The notes beneath the pieces are model-generated. The model was not told where the DNA came from. It ran no database searches and saw only the letters and a program-made list of their open reading frames with translations. Below are positions 1-7,264 of a stretch of 21,300 nucleotides of DNA, in pieces (the stretch's first letter is position 1; each line of letters starts with the position of its first letter). The translations under genes and the position numbers were made by a program. Source of the DNA: DASWHK01 sp036398215 (lineage in GTDB: Bacteria; Acidobacteriota; UBA890); the NCBI GenBank assembly GCA_036398215.1, contig DASWHK010000234.1, positions 1 through 21,300 of the forward strand, written 5' to 3'.

Positions 1-258
1 CCGACGGATGCCGAGATCCGCGAGGCGATGGACCGGGCGCTGTGCCGCTGCATGACGTACTACCGGGTGCAGGCGGCGATCAGGCGCGTCGCGCGGGGGG
101 CGCCGGCCGACGCCCCGGCAAACGCCTCGACCACCGTCCCCCAAACCGCCCCAAGCACCATCACCATGCCGGCCGCCGCCCCAAACACCACCCCGGCCGC
201 CGCAACGGGCACCTCCCCAACCGCCGCCCGGGCGATCCCGGAGGAGGTGGCGAAATGA
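1..258 (+). CDS. iorA: Isoquinoline 1-oxidoreductase-like [2Fe-2S] subunit, C-terminal part
   Basis: Only the last 85 codons are present; the gene enters from the left edge in frame 1. The readable part begins PTDAEIREAMDRALCRCM and continues TYYRVQAAIRRVA. This matches the C-terminal helical 2Fe-2S domain of the CoxS/XdhC/IorA small subunits, including the CxC pair that ligates the inner cluster. A Met replaces the Gly that commonly follows CRC. In this family the small subunit passes electrons from the molybdenum site to an acceptor. After the helix, about 50 residues rich in Ala, Pro and Thr follow, which look like a disordered tail. The TGA overlaps the next gene's ATG (ATGA at 255-258), so the two subunits are translationally coupled. 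The family call is firm; the substrate is unknown. Confidence 0.82.
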   Translation, partial: PTDAEIREAMDRALCRCMTYYRVQAAIRRVARGAPADAPANASTTVPQTAPSTITMPAAAPNTTPAAATGTSPTAARAIPEEVAK

Positions 259-2735
259 CCACCCTTACGCACCTCCCGAGGGCCGTCGAAGAGGCTCTGG
301 AGAGGATCAACCCTTCAACCTCGCGTCGCGACTTCCTCAAGTCCTCCGGCGCGCTGGTCGTGAGCTTCGGCGCTACGGCGGTCACCGGCAGCGAGGCGCT
401 CGCGGCGTTGGCCGGCGCCGGAGAAGCGCCACTGGCCCAGGCGGCGGGACCGTATCCGGACCCCGACTTCCGCCAGCTCGATACCTGGATCGTCATCCAC
501 CCCGACAACAGGGCAACTTTCTATGTCGGCAAGACCGACTGTGGCCAGGGCACCGGCACGGCGTTCCGGCAGATGATGTGCGACGAGCTCGACATCGCCT
601 ACGAGAGGACCACCTTGGTCATGGGCCAGACCGACGTCACCCCCGACCAGGGCGGCTCGGGCGGCTCCGACGCCATCGAGCGGGATGGCTGGCCGATGCG
701 GCGGGTCGCCGCCGAGGCCCGGCGGGTGCTGCTGGAGCAGGCGTCCGCGCGGTTCGGCGTGCCGATCGACCGGCTCGAGATCCGCGACGCCATGATCGCC
801 GTCGCCGGCGACCCGTCCCGCTCGGTGACGTACGCTGAGCTGGTCGGCGGGCGGCGCTTCGACGTCGCGCTCAACGGCAACAACATCAACGCCACCTCCG
901 GGGTGGCCGAGGTCAAGCCGGTGCAGGAGCACCGCTACGTCGGCCAGTCGATCCCCCGCTACGACATCCCCGCGAAGGTGGACGGCTCGCTCGAATGGGC
1001 GGTGGACGTCAAGCTGCCGGAGATGGTCCATGCCCGCAACGTCCGGCCGCCGGTGGCGGGCGCCACGCTGCGCCGCATCGACGAGTCCTCGGTTGCCGAC
1101 CTGCCGGGATTCATCCAGGTGATCAGCCGTGGCAACTACGTCGCGGTCATCTGCGAGCGGGAGGAGCAGGCGATCACCGCCGCGCGCCGCCTGCAGGTGG
1201 AGTGGGAGCGGCCGGCGGCCGCGCCGTTCCCGGCTTCCGACGAGGTGTACGCGTACATGCGCGCCGCGGAACCGACCTCGGGCGGCGATCCGGAGGAGCA
1301 AGGCGATCCTGATGCCGCGTTCGCCGGCGCCGCCCGGATCATCGAGGCCGAGTACGAGTTCCCGTTCCAGGGCCACACCGCCATCGGTCCGGCGCACGCG
1401 CTCGCCGATCCGTCCGACGGCCAGATGACGATCTACTCCAACGACATGAAGGCCTACGGCATGCGCAACGGCGTTGCCGAGTTTCTCGGGATGCCCCGAG
1501 AGCGGGTGCGCGTCGTCTGGATGGAAGGCCCCCAGGCGTACGGTCGCACGGCGGCCGACGACGCCGGCTTCGAGGCCGCCTTCCTGGCCAAGGAAATCGG
1601 CCGGCCCGTCCGCATGCAGTGGATGCGCGACGAGGAGACTGCCTGGGACACCAAGGGCCCGGCCTACGCCTTCTCGATGCGCGGCGGCCTCGACGACGAG
1701 GGCCGGCTGGTGGCGCTCGAGTACGACGCCCGCAGCGCCGACTACAACCACGTCGGCTACAACGAGCCCGACACGGTCCTGATCGCGCAGCTCATGGGAC
1801 GGCGGCGCGAGGCGCCCGCCAGGGGTGGGGCCGCGAGGCCGTCCGACATGTACGCCATCCCCAACCGGCGCACGAGCACCCACGTCGTGAGCCTGCCGAT
1901 GATTTGGGAGACGCCGCTGCGCACCGGCAACCTGCGCGATCCCAACGGGCCGCAGGTCACGTTCGCCTCCGAATCGTTCATCGACGAGCTGGCGGCGGCG
2001 GCAGGCGCCGACCCCGTCCAGTTCCGGCTCGATCTGATCGCCGGCAGCCCCGAGGACGATGCCTTCCGGCGCGCCCGCTCGCTCGCGGTGGTGCGCGCTG
2101 CCGCGGAGGCCTACGGCTGGGACACCCGGCCGTCCCCGAAGCCAGGGCCGGCGACGAGCTCGGGTGGAGACGGGCCGGGGGCCGGCGGCGCCGAAGGGAG
2201 CCGATCGGCAAGGCAGGGCAACGGCGGCCAGGGCGCCGGCCCCGTTCTCACCGGCCGCGGCATCGCCTACACCTACCGCAGCCGGACGATCGTCGCCGAG
2301 ATCGCCGAGGTCGAGGTGAATCGCGAGACGGGGCACGTCTGGGTGAAGCGCCTCGTCTGCGCGCACGACTGCGGGTTGGTCATCAACCCCGAGGGCCTGC
2401 GCCGGACCATCGAGTGCGGGATGTTGCATTCGTTGAGCCGGGCGCTCTGGGAAGAGGTCCAGTTCGACGGCGAAAAGATCACCAGCGTCGACTGGCTGTC
2501 CCATCCCAGCCTCCGGCACTCCGACACGCCGGAGACGATCGACGTCGTGCTGGTCAACGGCGATCCGAAACCGGACCGCTCCGACCTGCCGCCCTACGGA
2601 GCCGGCGAGGCGATCTGCAAGCCGCTGATCGCGGCCGTCGCAAACGCCATCTACGACGCCACCGGCGTTCGCCTTCGCCGACCGCCCTTCCGCGACGAGC
2701 GGGTGCTGGAGGCCTTGGAAGCGGCGGGGGTGTAG
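255..2735 (+). CDS. iorB: Molybdopterin-binding subunit of an isoquinoline 1-oxidoreductase-like aldehyde oxidase (TAT-exported)
   Basis: The product is 826 aa. It would be the catalytic molybdenum hydroxylase subunit paired with the upstream 2Fe-2S protein. A twin-arginine motif (SRRDFLK, residues 23-29) followed by a hydrophobic stretch (about 32-45) suggests folded export to the periplasm. Family signs are GKTDCGQGT near residue 90, the VGQSIPRYDIPAKVDG segment, LRTGNLRDPNGP in the second half, and PPYGAGEAICKP near the C-terminus, where E785 is in the position of the active-site Glu. The start at 255 is chosen because it follows GGAGGAGG and overlaps the upstream stop; the frame is open back to 42, but that part overlaps the 2Fe-2S gene. 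A Gly/Ser/Ala-rich insert (about residues 626-663) interrupts the usual spacing. The substrate (N-heterocycle or aldehyde) cannot be read from sequence. Confidence 0.88.
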   Translation: MTTLTHLPRAVEEALERINPSTSRRDFLKSSGALVVSFGATAVTGSEALAALAGAGEAPLAQAAGPYPDPDFRQLDTWIVIHPDNRATFYVGKTDCGQGTGTAFRQMMCDELDIAYERTTLVMGQTDVTPDQGGSGGSDAIERDGWPMRRVAAEARRVLLEQASARFGVPIDRLEIRDAMIAVAGDPSRSVTYAELVGGRRFDVALNGNNINATSGVAEVKPVQEHRYVGQSIPRYDIPAKVDGSLEWAVDVKLPEMVHARNVRPPVAGATLRRIDESSVADLPGFIQVISRGNYVAVICEREEQAITAARRLQVEWERPAAAPFPASDEVYAYMRAAEPTSGGDPEEQGDPDAAFAGAARIIEAEYEFPFQGHTAIGPAHALADPSDGQMTIYSNDMKAYGMRNGVAEFLGMPRERVRVVWMEGPQAYGRTAADDAGFEAAFLAKEIGRPVRMQWMRDEETAWDTKGPAYAFSMRGGLDDEGRLVALEYDARSADYNHVGYNEPDTVLIAQLMGRRREAPARGGAARPSDMYAIPNRRTSTHVVSLPMIWETPLRTGNLRDPNGPQVTFASESFIDELAAAAGADPVQFRLDLIAGSPEDDAFRRARSLAVVRAAAEAYGWDTRPSPKPGPATSSGGDGPGAGGAEGSRSARQGNGGQGAGPVLTGRGIAYTYRSRTIVAEIAEVEVNRETGHVWVKRLVCAHDCGLVINPEGLRRTIECGMLHSLSRALWEEVQFDGEKITSVDWLSHPSLRHSDTPETIDVVLVNGDPKPDRSDLPPYGAGEAICKPLIAAVANAIYDATGVRLRRPPFRDERVLEALEAAGV

Positions 2736-2742
2736 GCCGAGA

Positions 2743-2892
2743 ATCGACCATGTCCGTAACGAGCGCTTTCCGAACCAGCGCTTCGAGCCCCAGCCGTTCA
2801 TCGAGGGGGACCTGTTGGTGACCGAGGTCGAAGACGAGAACGGCACTCCCATCGTGAAGCGTTATCGGCTGGTCTTGCCGGGCACGGGATGA
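2743..2892 (+). CDS. Possible 49-aa small protein or gene remnant lacking a canonical start codon
   Basis: Between iorB and the SDR gene, frame 1 stays open from 2629 to the TGA at 2890-2892. From 2743 it has strong coding character, with mostly G/C third positions. Segments of the product include FEPQPFIEGDLLVTEVEDEN and GTPIVKRYRLVLP, which look like beta strands. The TGA overlaps the next ATG (ATGA at 2889-2892), the same coupling used at the real junctions in this window. There is no ATG, GTG or TTG upstream in the open frame; the first ones are a TTG/GTG pair at 2815-2820, leaving about 25 codons. ATC at 2743 sits where ATG would fit. It may be a real gene with a rare start, a 5'-truncated relic, or a gene broken by a base error. 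I do not recognise the family. Confidence 0.4.
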   Translation: MDHVRNERFPNQRFEPQPFIEGDLLVTEVEDENGTPIVKRYRLVLPGTG

Positions 2893-3905
2893 CGGCGGCG
2901 CCGGCGAGCTTCGACATGGTCACCGGCGCCTTCGGCTACATCGGCCGCTACACGGCGCTGGAGCTGCTGGCGCGGGGCCGGACGGTGCGCACGTTCACGC
3001 GACGCTCCGGGGAGGGGACGCCGCTGGAGGGCCGCGTGCGGGTGCTGCCGCAGCGATTCGATGACCGCGCGTTCCTGGAACGCGAGCTCGAGGGCTGCGA
3101 CGTCCTCTACAACACCTACTGGATCCGTTTTCCGCGCGGCGGCCAGACCTACGAGCAGGCGATCGAGCGCTCGCGCAACCTCTTCGCGGCGGCCGGCGCC
3201 GCTGGGGTCCGCCGCATCGTCCACGTCAGCGTCACCAACTGCCGGCTCGACTCCGAGCTGCCCTATTACGCCGGCAAGGCGAGGCTCGAGGATCTCCTGC
3301 GCCAGACGGGGATCTCCTACGCCATCGTCCGGCCGACGCTGGTGTTCGGCGTCGAGGACATCCTGGTCAACAACATCGCCTGGATGTTGCGCCGCTTCCC
3401 CTTCGTACCGATCCCGGGTGCGGGCGATTACCGGGTGCAACCGATCTACGTCGGCGATCTGGCGCGTCTGTTGGTGGAGGCGGGGGAGGACATGGGGGGC
3501 AGGAGGCCCGCCGCGGAGGGCGATCCGCCGGCGAAGCCAGCTTCCGACACCGGGGTGGCGCCAGGTGAGGCGGATACCTTCGACGCCGCCGGCCCCGATA
3601 CCATGAGCTATCGGGAGATGCTCGAGCTGATCCGTGACCGGCTCGGCCTGCACACCCCGCTGGTTCGCTGGCCGCCGTGGCTGGCGTTGCTCGGCAGCCG
3701 GGTCACCGGCCTCCTCGTCCGCGACGTCGTGTTGACGAAGAACGAGCTGCGCGGGCTGATGGACGAGCTGCTGGTCTCGAACGAGCCGCCACGAGGCACG
3801 ACCCGGCTGGCAGACTGGCTCGAGCGCGTGGCGGATCGGGTGGGCGATCATTACACTTCGGAGCTGGCCCGCCACTTCCGTGGCCTCAGCAACGGTGGCG
3901 CATGA
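2889..3905 (+). CDS. NAD(P)-binding atypical SDR (NmrA/NDUFA9-like) protein
   Basis: The product is 338 aa. A Rossmann nucleotide-binding motif GAFGYIG (G13, G16, G19) opens the protein, followed by FTRR after the second strand, where NADP-preferring members carry basic residues. YYAGK (Y126 to K130) has YxxxK spacing, and RPTLVFG follows, as in atypical SDRs related to complex I NDUFA9 and to NmrA-type proteins. These act as reductases, epimerases or cofactor-sensing proteins; the substrate here is unknown. Residues about 200-236 form a Gly/Pro/Ala/Asp-rich insert. The C-terminal third (NELRGLMDELL and after) looks like the substrate cap. The start is fixed by ATGA overlap with the preceding short frame and the stop by ATGA overlap with the next gene. 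The fold is clear, the role is not. Confidence 0.82.
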   Translation: MTAAPASFDMVTGAFGYIGRYTALELLARGRTVRTFTRRSGEGTPLEGRVRVLPQRFDDRAFLERELEGCDVLYNTYWIRFPRGGQTYEQAIERSRNLFAAAGAAGVRRIVHVSVTNCRLDSELPYYAGKARLEDLLRQTGISYAIVRPTLVFGVEDILVNNIAWMLRRFPFVPIPGAGDYRVQPIYVGDLARLLVEAGEDMGGRRPAAEGDPPAKPASDTGVAPGEADTFDAAGPDTMSYREMLELIRDRLGLHTPLVRWPPWLALLGSRVTGLLVRDVVLTKNELRGLMDELLVSNEPPRGTTRLADWLERVADRVGDHYTSELARHFRGLSNGGA

Positions 3906-4291
3906 TTGATCGATCGCAGATCGAAGCCTGGATCCGCGCCCGCCGGCCGGCGTTGGCTGCCGGCTGGGCGGCAATCGGCGTCGTCGTGGTCGGCGCCCTG
4001 TTGCTCGGCCCCGAGGCCTACCTGCTGAAGGGTGCGGCGCCGTGGCCGCGCGGCTGGGCGATCGCCTTCTTCCTGTCGCTGTGGGCCTGGGTGGCGCTGC
4101 GGTTCATCGCCCTGTGGATCTGGGCGTGGGTGGTGATGGCGCTGGCGCCGCTGTGCCTGTTCATCCCGCTGCGCTTCTATCTCGACGCCCCGTGGCTGGG
4201 GCCCCTGCTGACGGCGATCATCGTGGCCTCTGCGGCCACGGTCGTGGTGGTCGTGTGGCTGGAGCTGCGCCGCCGCCGGGCCACCCGTTGA
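3902..4291 (+). CDS. Small integral membrane protein of unknown function
   Basis: The product is 129 aa. It begins with a short charged N-terminus (MIDRSQIEAWIRARR). Hydrophobic segments follow at about residues 20-40 (IGVVVVGALLLG), about 50-85 (a long Trp-rich stretch, probably two helices), and about 98-120 (TAIIVASAATVVVVVW). The tail is basic (RRRRATR), consistent with a cytoplasmic C-terminus. I do not recognise the family. ATG overlaps the SDR stop (ATGA at 3902-3905), so it is coupled to that gene. A weak GGTGG lies just upstream. The membrane prediction is direct from sequence; a shared job with the SDR is inferred only from the overlap. Confidence 0.7.
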   Translation: MIDRSQIEAWIRARRPALAAGWAAIGVVVVGALLLGPEAYLLKGAAPWPRGWAIAFFLSLWAWVALRFIALWIWAWVVMALAPLCLFIPLRFYLDAPWLGPLLTAIIVASAATVVVVVWLELRRRRATR

Positions 4292-4311
4292 CCGGAAGCC
4301 GCGCCCGGGTG

Positions 4312-4317
4312 TAAACA
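4312..4317 (+). promoter_or_regulatory. Possible -10 element of the CBS gene
   Basis: TAAACA lies 9 nt upstream of the ATG at 4327. The spacing would place the transcript start at or next to the start codon, consistent with the missing Shine-Dalgarno. No convincing -35 is visible, and read-through from the upstream gene is equally possible. Confidence 0.25.
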
Positions 4318-4326
4318 TTGGGTGCA

Positions 4327-4761
4327 ATGCACTTCGTCGAAGATGTGCTCAACGAGAAGGGGCGCGAGGTCTGGACCGTCGAGCCGGAGCAGTCGGTGTA
4401 CGAGGCGCTCGAGCTGATGGCCGCCAAGAACATCGGCGCCCTCGTCGTCGTCTGTGAGGGGCGGCTCATCGGCATCTGCTCGGAGCGCGACTACGCTCGC
4501 AAGCTCGCCTTGCTCGGCAGGCGCTCGCGCGAGACGCCGGTGCGGGAGATCATGACCGAGGTCATCGCCACCGTCACCCGCAACCATTCGATGCAGGACT
4601 GCATGGAGGTGATGACCCACGAGCGGGTCCGCCACCTGCCGGTGGTCGAGAACGAGAGGCTGATCGGCCTGGTGTCGATCGGCGACGTGGTCAAGTCGCT
4701 GATGTCCCACCAGGAGCAGATGATCCAGCAGCTCGAGAACTACATCACCGGCCGCGTCTGA
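4327..4761 (+). CDS. Two-CBS-domain protein
   Basis: The product is 144 aa, made almost entirely of a tandem CBS pair. CBS1 (about residues 15-70) contains VYEALELMAAKNIGALVVV and RLIGICSERDYARK. CBS2 (about 78-135) contains MQDCMEVMTHERVRHLPVV and RLIGLVSIGDVVKSL. Such stand-alone pairs bind adenine nucleotides and regulate a partner or act as energy sensors; the partner is not evident. The ATG at 4327 is chosen because family members start shortly before the (V)EDVLNEKGREVW segment; a TTG at 4318 would add three residues. No good Shine-Dalgarno is seen, but a TAAACA hexamer ends 9 nt before the ATG, so the mRNA may be leaderless. It follows the membrane protein by 35 nt and converges on the export operon. 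Confidence 0.88.
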   Translation: MHFVEDVLNEKGREVWTVEPEQSVYEALELMAAKNIGALVVVCEGRLIGICSERDYARKLALLGRRSRETPVREIMTEVIATVTRNHSMQDCMEVMTHERVRHLPVVENERLIGLVSIGDVVKSLMSHQEQMIQQLENYITGRV

Positions 4762-4792
4762 CGGCTCGGCTGCATCGCGGAGCCAGCCGACA

Positions 4793-4822
4793 GGGGGAGT
4801 GTCGCAGTTGTGCGTCCCCCCC
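4793..4822. terminator. Hairpin between convergent genes, possible terminator
   Basis: GGGGGA (4793-4798) pairs with TCCCCC (4815-4820). Inside, CGCA pairs with TGCG around a GTTG loop, with GTGT bulged on the left arm. It lies between the stops of the CBS gene (4761) and the permease (4843), which face each other. No T-tract follows on either strand, so it may act only weakly or as a 3'-end stabiliser. Confidence 0.35.
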
Positions 4823-4842
4823 TTGAAGGCGCGGAAACCGGG

Positions 4843-6078
4843 CTAGCCCTCGCGCAGTCCCGTCGCCACCGGTAGCCGCGCCGCCCGGATCGCCGGCAGG
4901 AGGCCGCCGAGCAGGCCGATGAGGGCGGCGAAGACGGCGCCCTGCAGCAGCAGCGGCGGGGTGACGGCGAAGGCGAACGTCACCTGGCTGAAGCTCTGCC
5001 AGTTGATCGTCGAGGCGGTGAGGCCGTTGAAGATCAACAGGGCTGCGAGGCCGCCGACGACACCGCCGGCCAGCGCCAGGATCAGCGACTCGAAGAGCAC
5101 CGAGATGACGATCGGGCCGTTCTTGAAGCCGAGGGCGCGCAGGGTGGCGATCTCCCGGGTGCGGGCGGAGACCGCCGAGTACATCGTGTTGAGGGCCCCG
5201 AACACCGCGCCGACCGCCATCAGCGCGGCGATTAGGAAGCCGACACCGGTGATCAGGTTGGTGACCAGGACCGATTGCTCGGCGTAGTAGTCGGTCGAGC
5301 GGATGACCGAGATGTCGACCCGCGGATCATTATCGAGGTCGCCCTTGAAAAGCTCGAAGGTCGCGGGCGACTCCAGCCTCGCGTACACGGCCTGGAAGGA
5401 GTCGCCGCGCCGGTAGGCCGATTGCAGCAAGCGGGCGTCGGTCCAGATCTCCGACTCGGCGATTCCACCGTCGGCCGTGAACATGCCGACGATCCGCCAG
5501 CGGTCGCCGCCGACCTCGAGGCTGGAGCCGACGTCGAGGCCGGCGAACTCGCGCGCCGCCCCGGCGCCGATGATCACCTCGTTGCGGCCCCAATCGAAGG
5601 GGCGACCCTCGACGATCGTGATGCCGTCGCGGACCTCGAACGCCGCCTCGCCGACGCCGCGCAGCGGCACGTTGGCGGTGGTGCCGGTGGTGCGCTTGGG
5701 CAGGTCGATGATCACGAACAGCTCCGCCGACGCCAGCGGTCCGCGGGCGTTGCGCGCCACCCCTTCGGTGTCGGCGATCACCAGCGTGGTGTCGCGAGAG
5801 AGGCCGCTCATCATCTCGCTGGTCGAGCCGCTGCGCAGGACGATCGCCATGTCCTCGGCGCCCGCCGATTGCAGGGCGTACTGGAAGCCCTGGGCGATCG
5901 ACAGGACGCCGACCAGGACGCCGACGACGCCGGCGATGCCGAAGATCGTGGCGGCCGCCGAGCCGAGCCGCTGGGGGACCGTCTGCAGGCCGAACCAGCT
6001 GACGGCGGCCACCTGCGCGAACCACTGGGGGATGGCGAGGATGCCGGACTGCAGGGCCGCCAGCGCGCGCGAGGCCAT
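4843..6078 (-). CDS. ABC transporter permease, MacB/FtsX type (second of two)
   Basis: The product is 411 aa. It has one N-terminal transmembrane helix (about residues 36-60, AGVVGVLVGVLSIAQG), a large periplasmic MacB-type domain (about 65-270) containing EVIIGAGAAREFAGLDVGS and GDRWRIVGMF, then three C-terminal helices of an FtsX domain (TREIATLRALGF; LPAIRAARL at the end). It would form one half of the membrane pore of the MacAB-like exporter encoded just upstream. The ATG at 6078 is chosen because GGAGG lies 8 nt before it; a TTG two codons earlier lies too close to that GGAGG. The start region is the second copy of a 26-bp tandem duplication. It is the last gene of the four-gene operon. 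Confidence 0.87.
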   Translation of the reverse strand: MASRALAALQSGILAIPQWFAQVAAVSWFGLQTVPQRLGSAAATIFGIAGVVGVLVGVLSIAQGFQYALQSAGAEDMAIVLRSGSTSEMMSGLSRDTTLVIADTEGVARNARGPLASAELFVIIDLPKRTTGTTANVPLRGVGEAAFEVRDGITIVEGRPFDWGRNEVIIGAGAAREFAGLDVGSSLEVGGDRWRIVGMFTADGGIAESEIWTDARLLQSAYRRGDSFQAVYARLESPATFELFKGDLDNDPRVDISVIRSTDYYAEQSVLVTNLITGVGFLIAALMAVGAVFGALNTMYSAVSARTREIATLRALGFKNGPIVISVLFESLILALAGGVVGGLAALLIFNGLTASTINWQSFSQVTFAFAVTPPLLLQGAVFAALIGLLGGLLPAIRAARLPVATGLREG

Positions 6079-6122
6079 GGTCAATGCCTCCGCAGCGAGG
6101 CCATCGTCATTGCCTCCGCAGC
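6071..6122. repeat. 26-bp tandem duplication spanning a ribosome-binding site and start codon
   Basis: Two adjacent 26-bp copies, 6071-6096 and 6097-6122, differ at two bases. On the minus strand each copy has the form GCTGCGGAGGCA(T/A)TGAC then (C/G)ATGGCCTC, that is, an SD-like GGAGG followed by potential starts. The promoter-proximal copy holds the end of the upstream permease (CGG AGG CAA TGA) and an ATGA overlap. The distal copy holds the GGAGG and ATG used by the downstream permease. Between them lies a 9-codon reading frame (6110 to 6081, minus: MTMASLRRH then TGA) that ends 2 nt before the downstream ATG. Confidence 0.9.
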
Positions 6123-7264
6123 GCCGTAGCCGTGTCCAGCCGCATCGCCTGCAATGCCGGCAGCGCCCCGGCGGCGATGCCGAGGAGCAGGGCGATGAGG
6201 GCGCCCTTGGCGATGTCCCTGGGCGGGAAGAAGAACACGGGGAAGGCGCCGCCGGTGGGGTCGCCCATCGAGATCAGCAGGTAGCCGACCCCGAGGCCGA
6301 CCAGGCCGGCGCCGCCGGCCAGCACGCAGGCTTCGACCAGCACCAGGCCGAGCACCTGCCGGTGGGTGAAGCCGATCGCCTTGAGCACGCCGATCTCCTC
6401 GATGCGCTCGCGGACGGCCTGCGCCATGGTGTTGCCGGCGACCAGCAAGATGGTGAAGAACACCGCGCTCAGCACCCCGGTGATGATCGCGCCGATGTTG
6501 CCCACCTGGTTGGCGAAGCCCTGTACGAACGCCAGCTCGGTCTCGGCGCTGGTCTCGGCCGGCGAGTTGGCGAACTCGGCGTCGATGGCGTTGGCGACCT
6601 CGACGGCGTTGTCGGGATCGTCGACCTGGACGTAGTACCAGCCCACCAGGCCGCGGGCGCCCTCCTGGCGCGACTCGTCGAAGTAGTCGTAGCGGAACAG
6701 GAACTGGGTGGTGTCGGTGGCCTGGTCCTCGCCCTCGTAGATGCCGACCAGGTCGAACTCCCACAGGCGGCTGCCGTCGCGCTTGAACCAGATCGTCCCC
6801 TGGATCGGGATCCGGTCGCCGACCTCCCAGCCGTACTGGTTGGCGATGGCGCGCCCGGCGATCGCGCCGGTACGGGTGGAAAGCCAGGCCTCGAGCTGTT
6901 CCTCGGGGAGCAGGAACTCGGGGTAGATGCTCAGGTACTCGAGCGGCTTGACCGGCAGTTGGGCGAAGAAGTTGCGCCGGTCCTGGTAGACGCCGCCGAA
7001 CCAGGTGGCGTGGGTGGCCTCGACGATGTGGTCGATCCCCTCCATGCGCGCCTCGTAGCTCTCCGGCAGCAACTGGATCAGCGACACCTTGTGGCGAACG
7101 ACGAGGCGGTCGGCGCCGGCGACGCTGACCCCGAACTCGAGCGCCGTTCCGATCGCCGCCAGGTAGCCGAACAGCACGAAGGCGATCAGCACCGACAGGA
7201 AGGTCAGCGCCGTGCGCGTCTTCTTGCGCTTGAGGTTGCTGAACACCAGGTAGGCGAATCTCAT
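6107..7264 (-). CDS. ABC transporter permease, MacB/FtsX type (first of two)
   Basis: The product is 385 aa. The N-terminus MRFAYLVFSNLKRKKTRTAL leads into the first helix (about residues 21-42). A periplasmic domain follows (about 45-260; GRAIANQYGWEVGDRIPI is typical of MacB_PCD), then three C-terminal helices with RERIEEIGVLKAIGFTHRQV, the FtsX cytoplasmic coupling region that docks on the ATPase. It ends PALQAMRLDTATALRRQ. The ATG at 7264 follows GGAG by 8 nt and overlaps the ATPase stop (ATGA at 7261-7264), so the earlier in-frame starts that run through the ATPase gene are discarded. Its own TGA overlaps the ATG of a 9-codon frame. With its paralogue it probably forms a heterodimeric permease. 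Confidence 0.88.
   Translation of the reverse strand: MRFAYLVFSNLKRKKTRTALTFLSVLIAFVLFGYLAAIGTALEFGVSVAGADRLVVRHKVSLIQLLPESYEARMEGIDHIVEATHATWFGGVYQDRRNFFAQLPVKPLEYLSIYPEFLLPEEQLEAWLSTRTGAIAGRAIANQYGWEVGDRIPIQGTIWFKRDGSRLWEFDLVGIYEGEDQATDTTQFLFRYDYFDESRQEGARGLVGWYYVQVDDPDNAVEVANAIDAEFANSPAETSAETELAFVQGFANQVGNIGAIITGVLSAVFFTILLVAGNTMAQAVRERIEEIGVLKAIGFTHRQVLGLVLVEACVLAGGAGLVGLGVGYLLISMGDPTGGAFPVFFFPPRDIAKGALIALLLGIAAGALPALQAMRLDTATALRRQ

Noticed and set aside
42..254. N-terminal extension of IorB
   Set aside because: It overlaps the 2Fe-2S subunit in another frame; ATG at 255 has a strong GGAGGAGG and an ATGA overlap, and the TAT signal begins soon after it.
315..2852. 845-codon open frame antisense to iorB
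   Set aside because: A mirror of the GC-rich codon pattern; composition is Arg/Asp/Val-rich with no family motif, while the plus-strand frame has clear molybdopterin-enzyme motifs.
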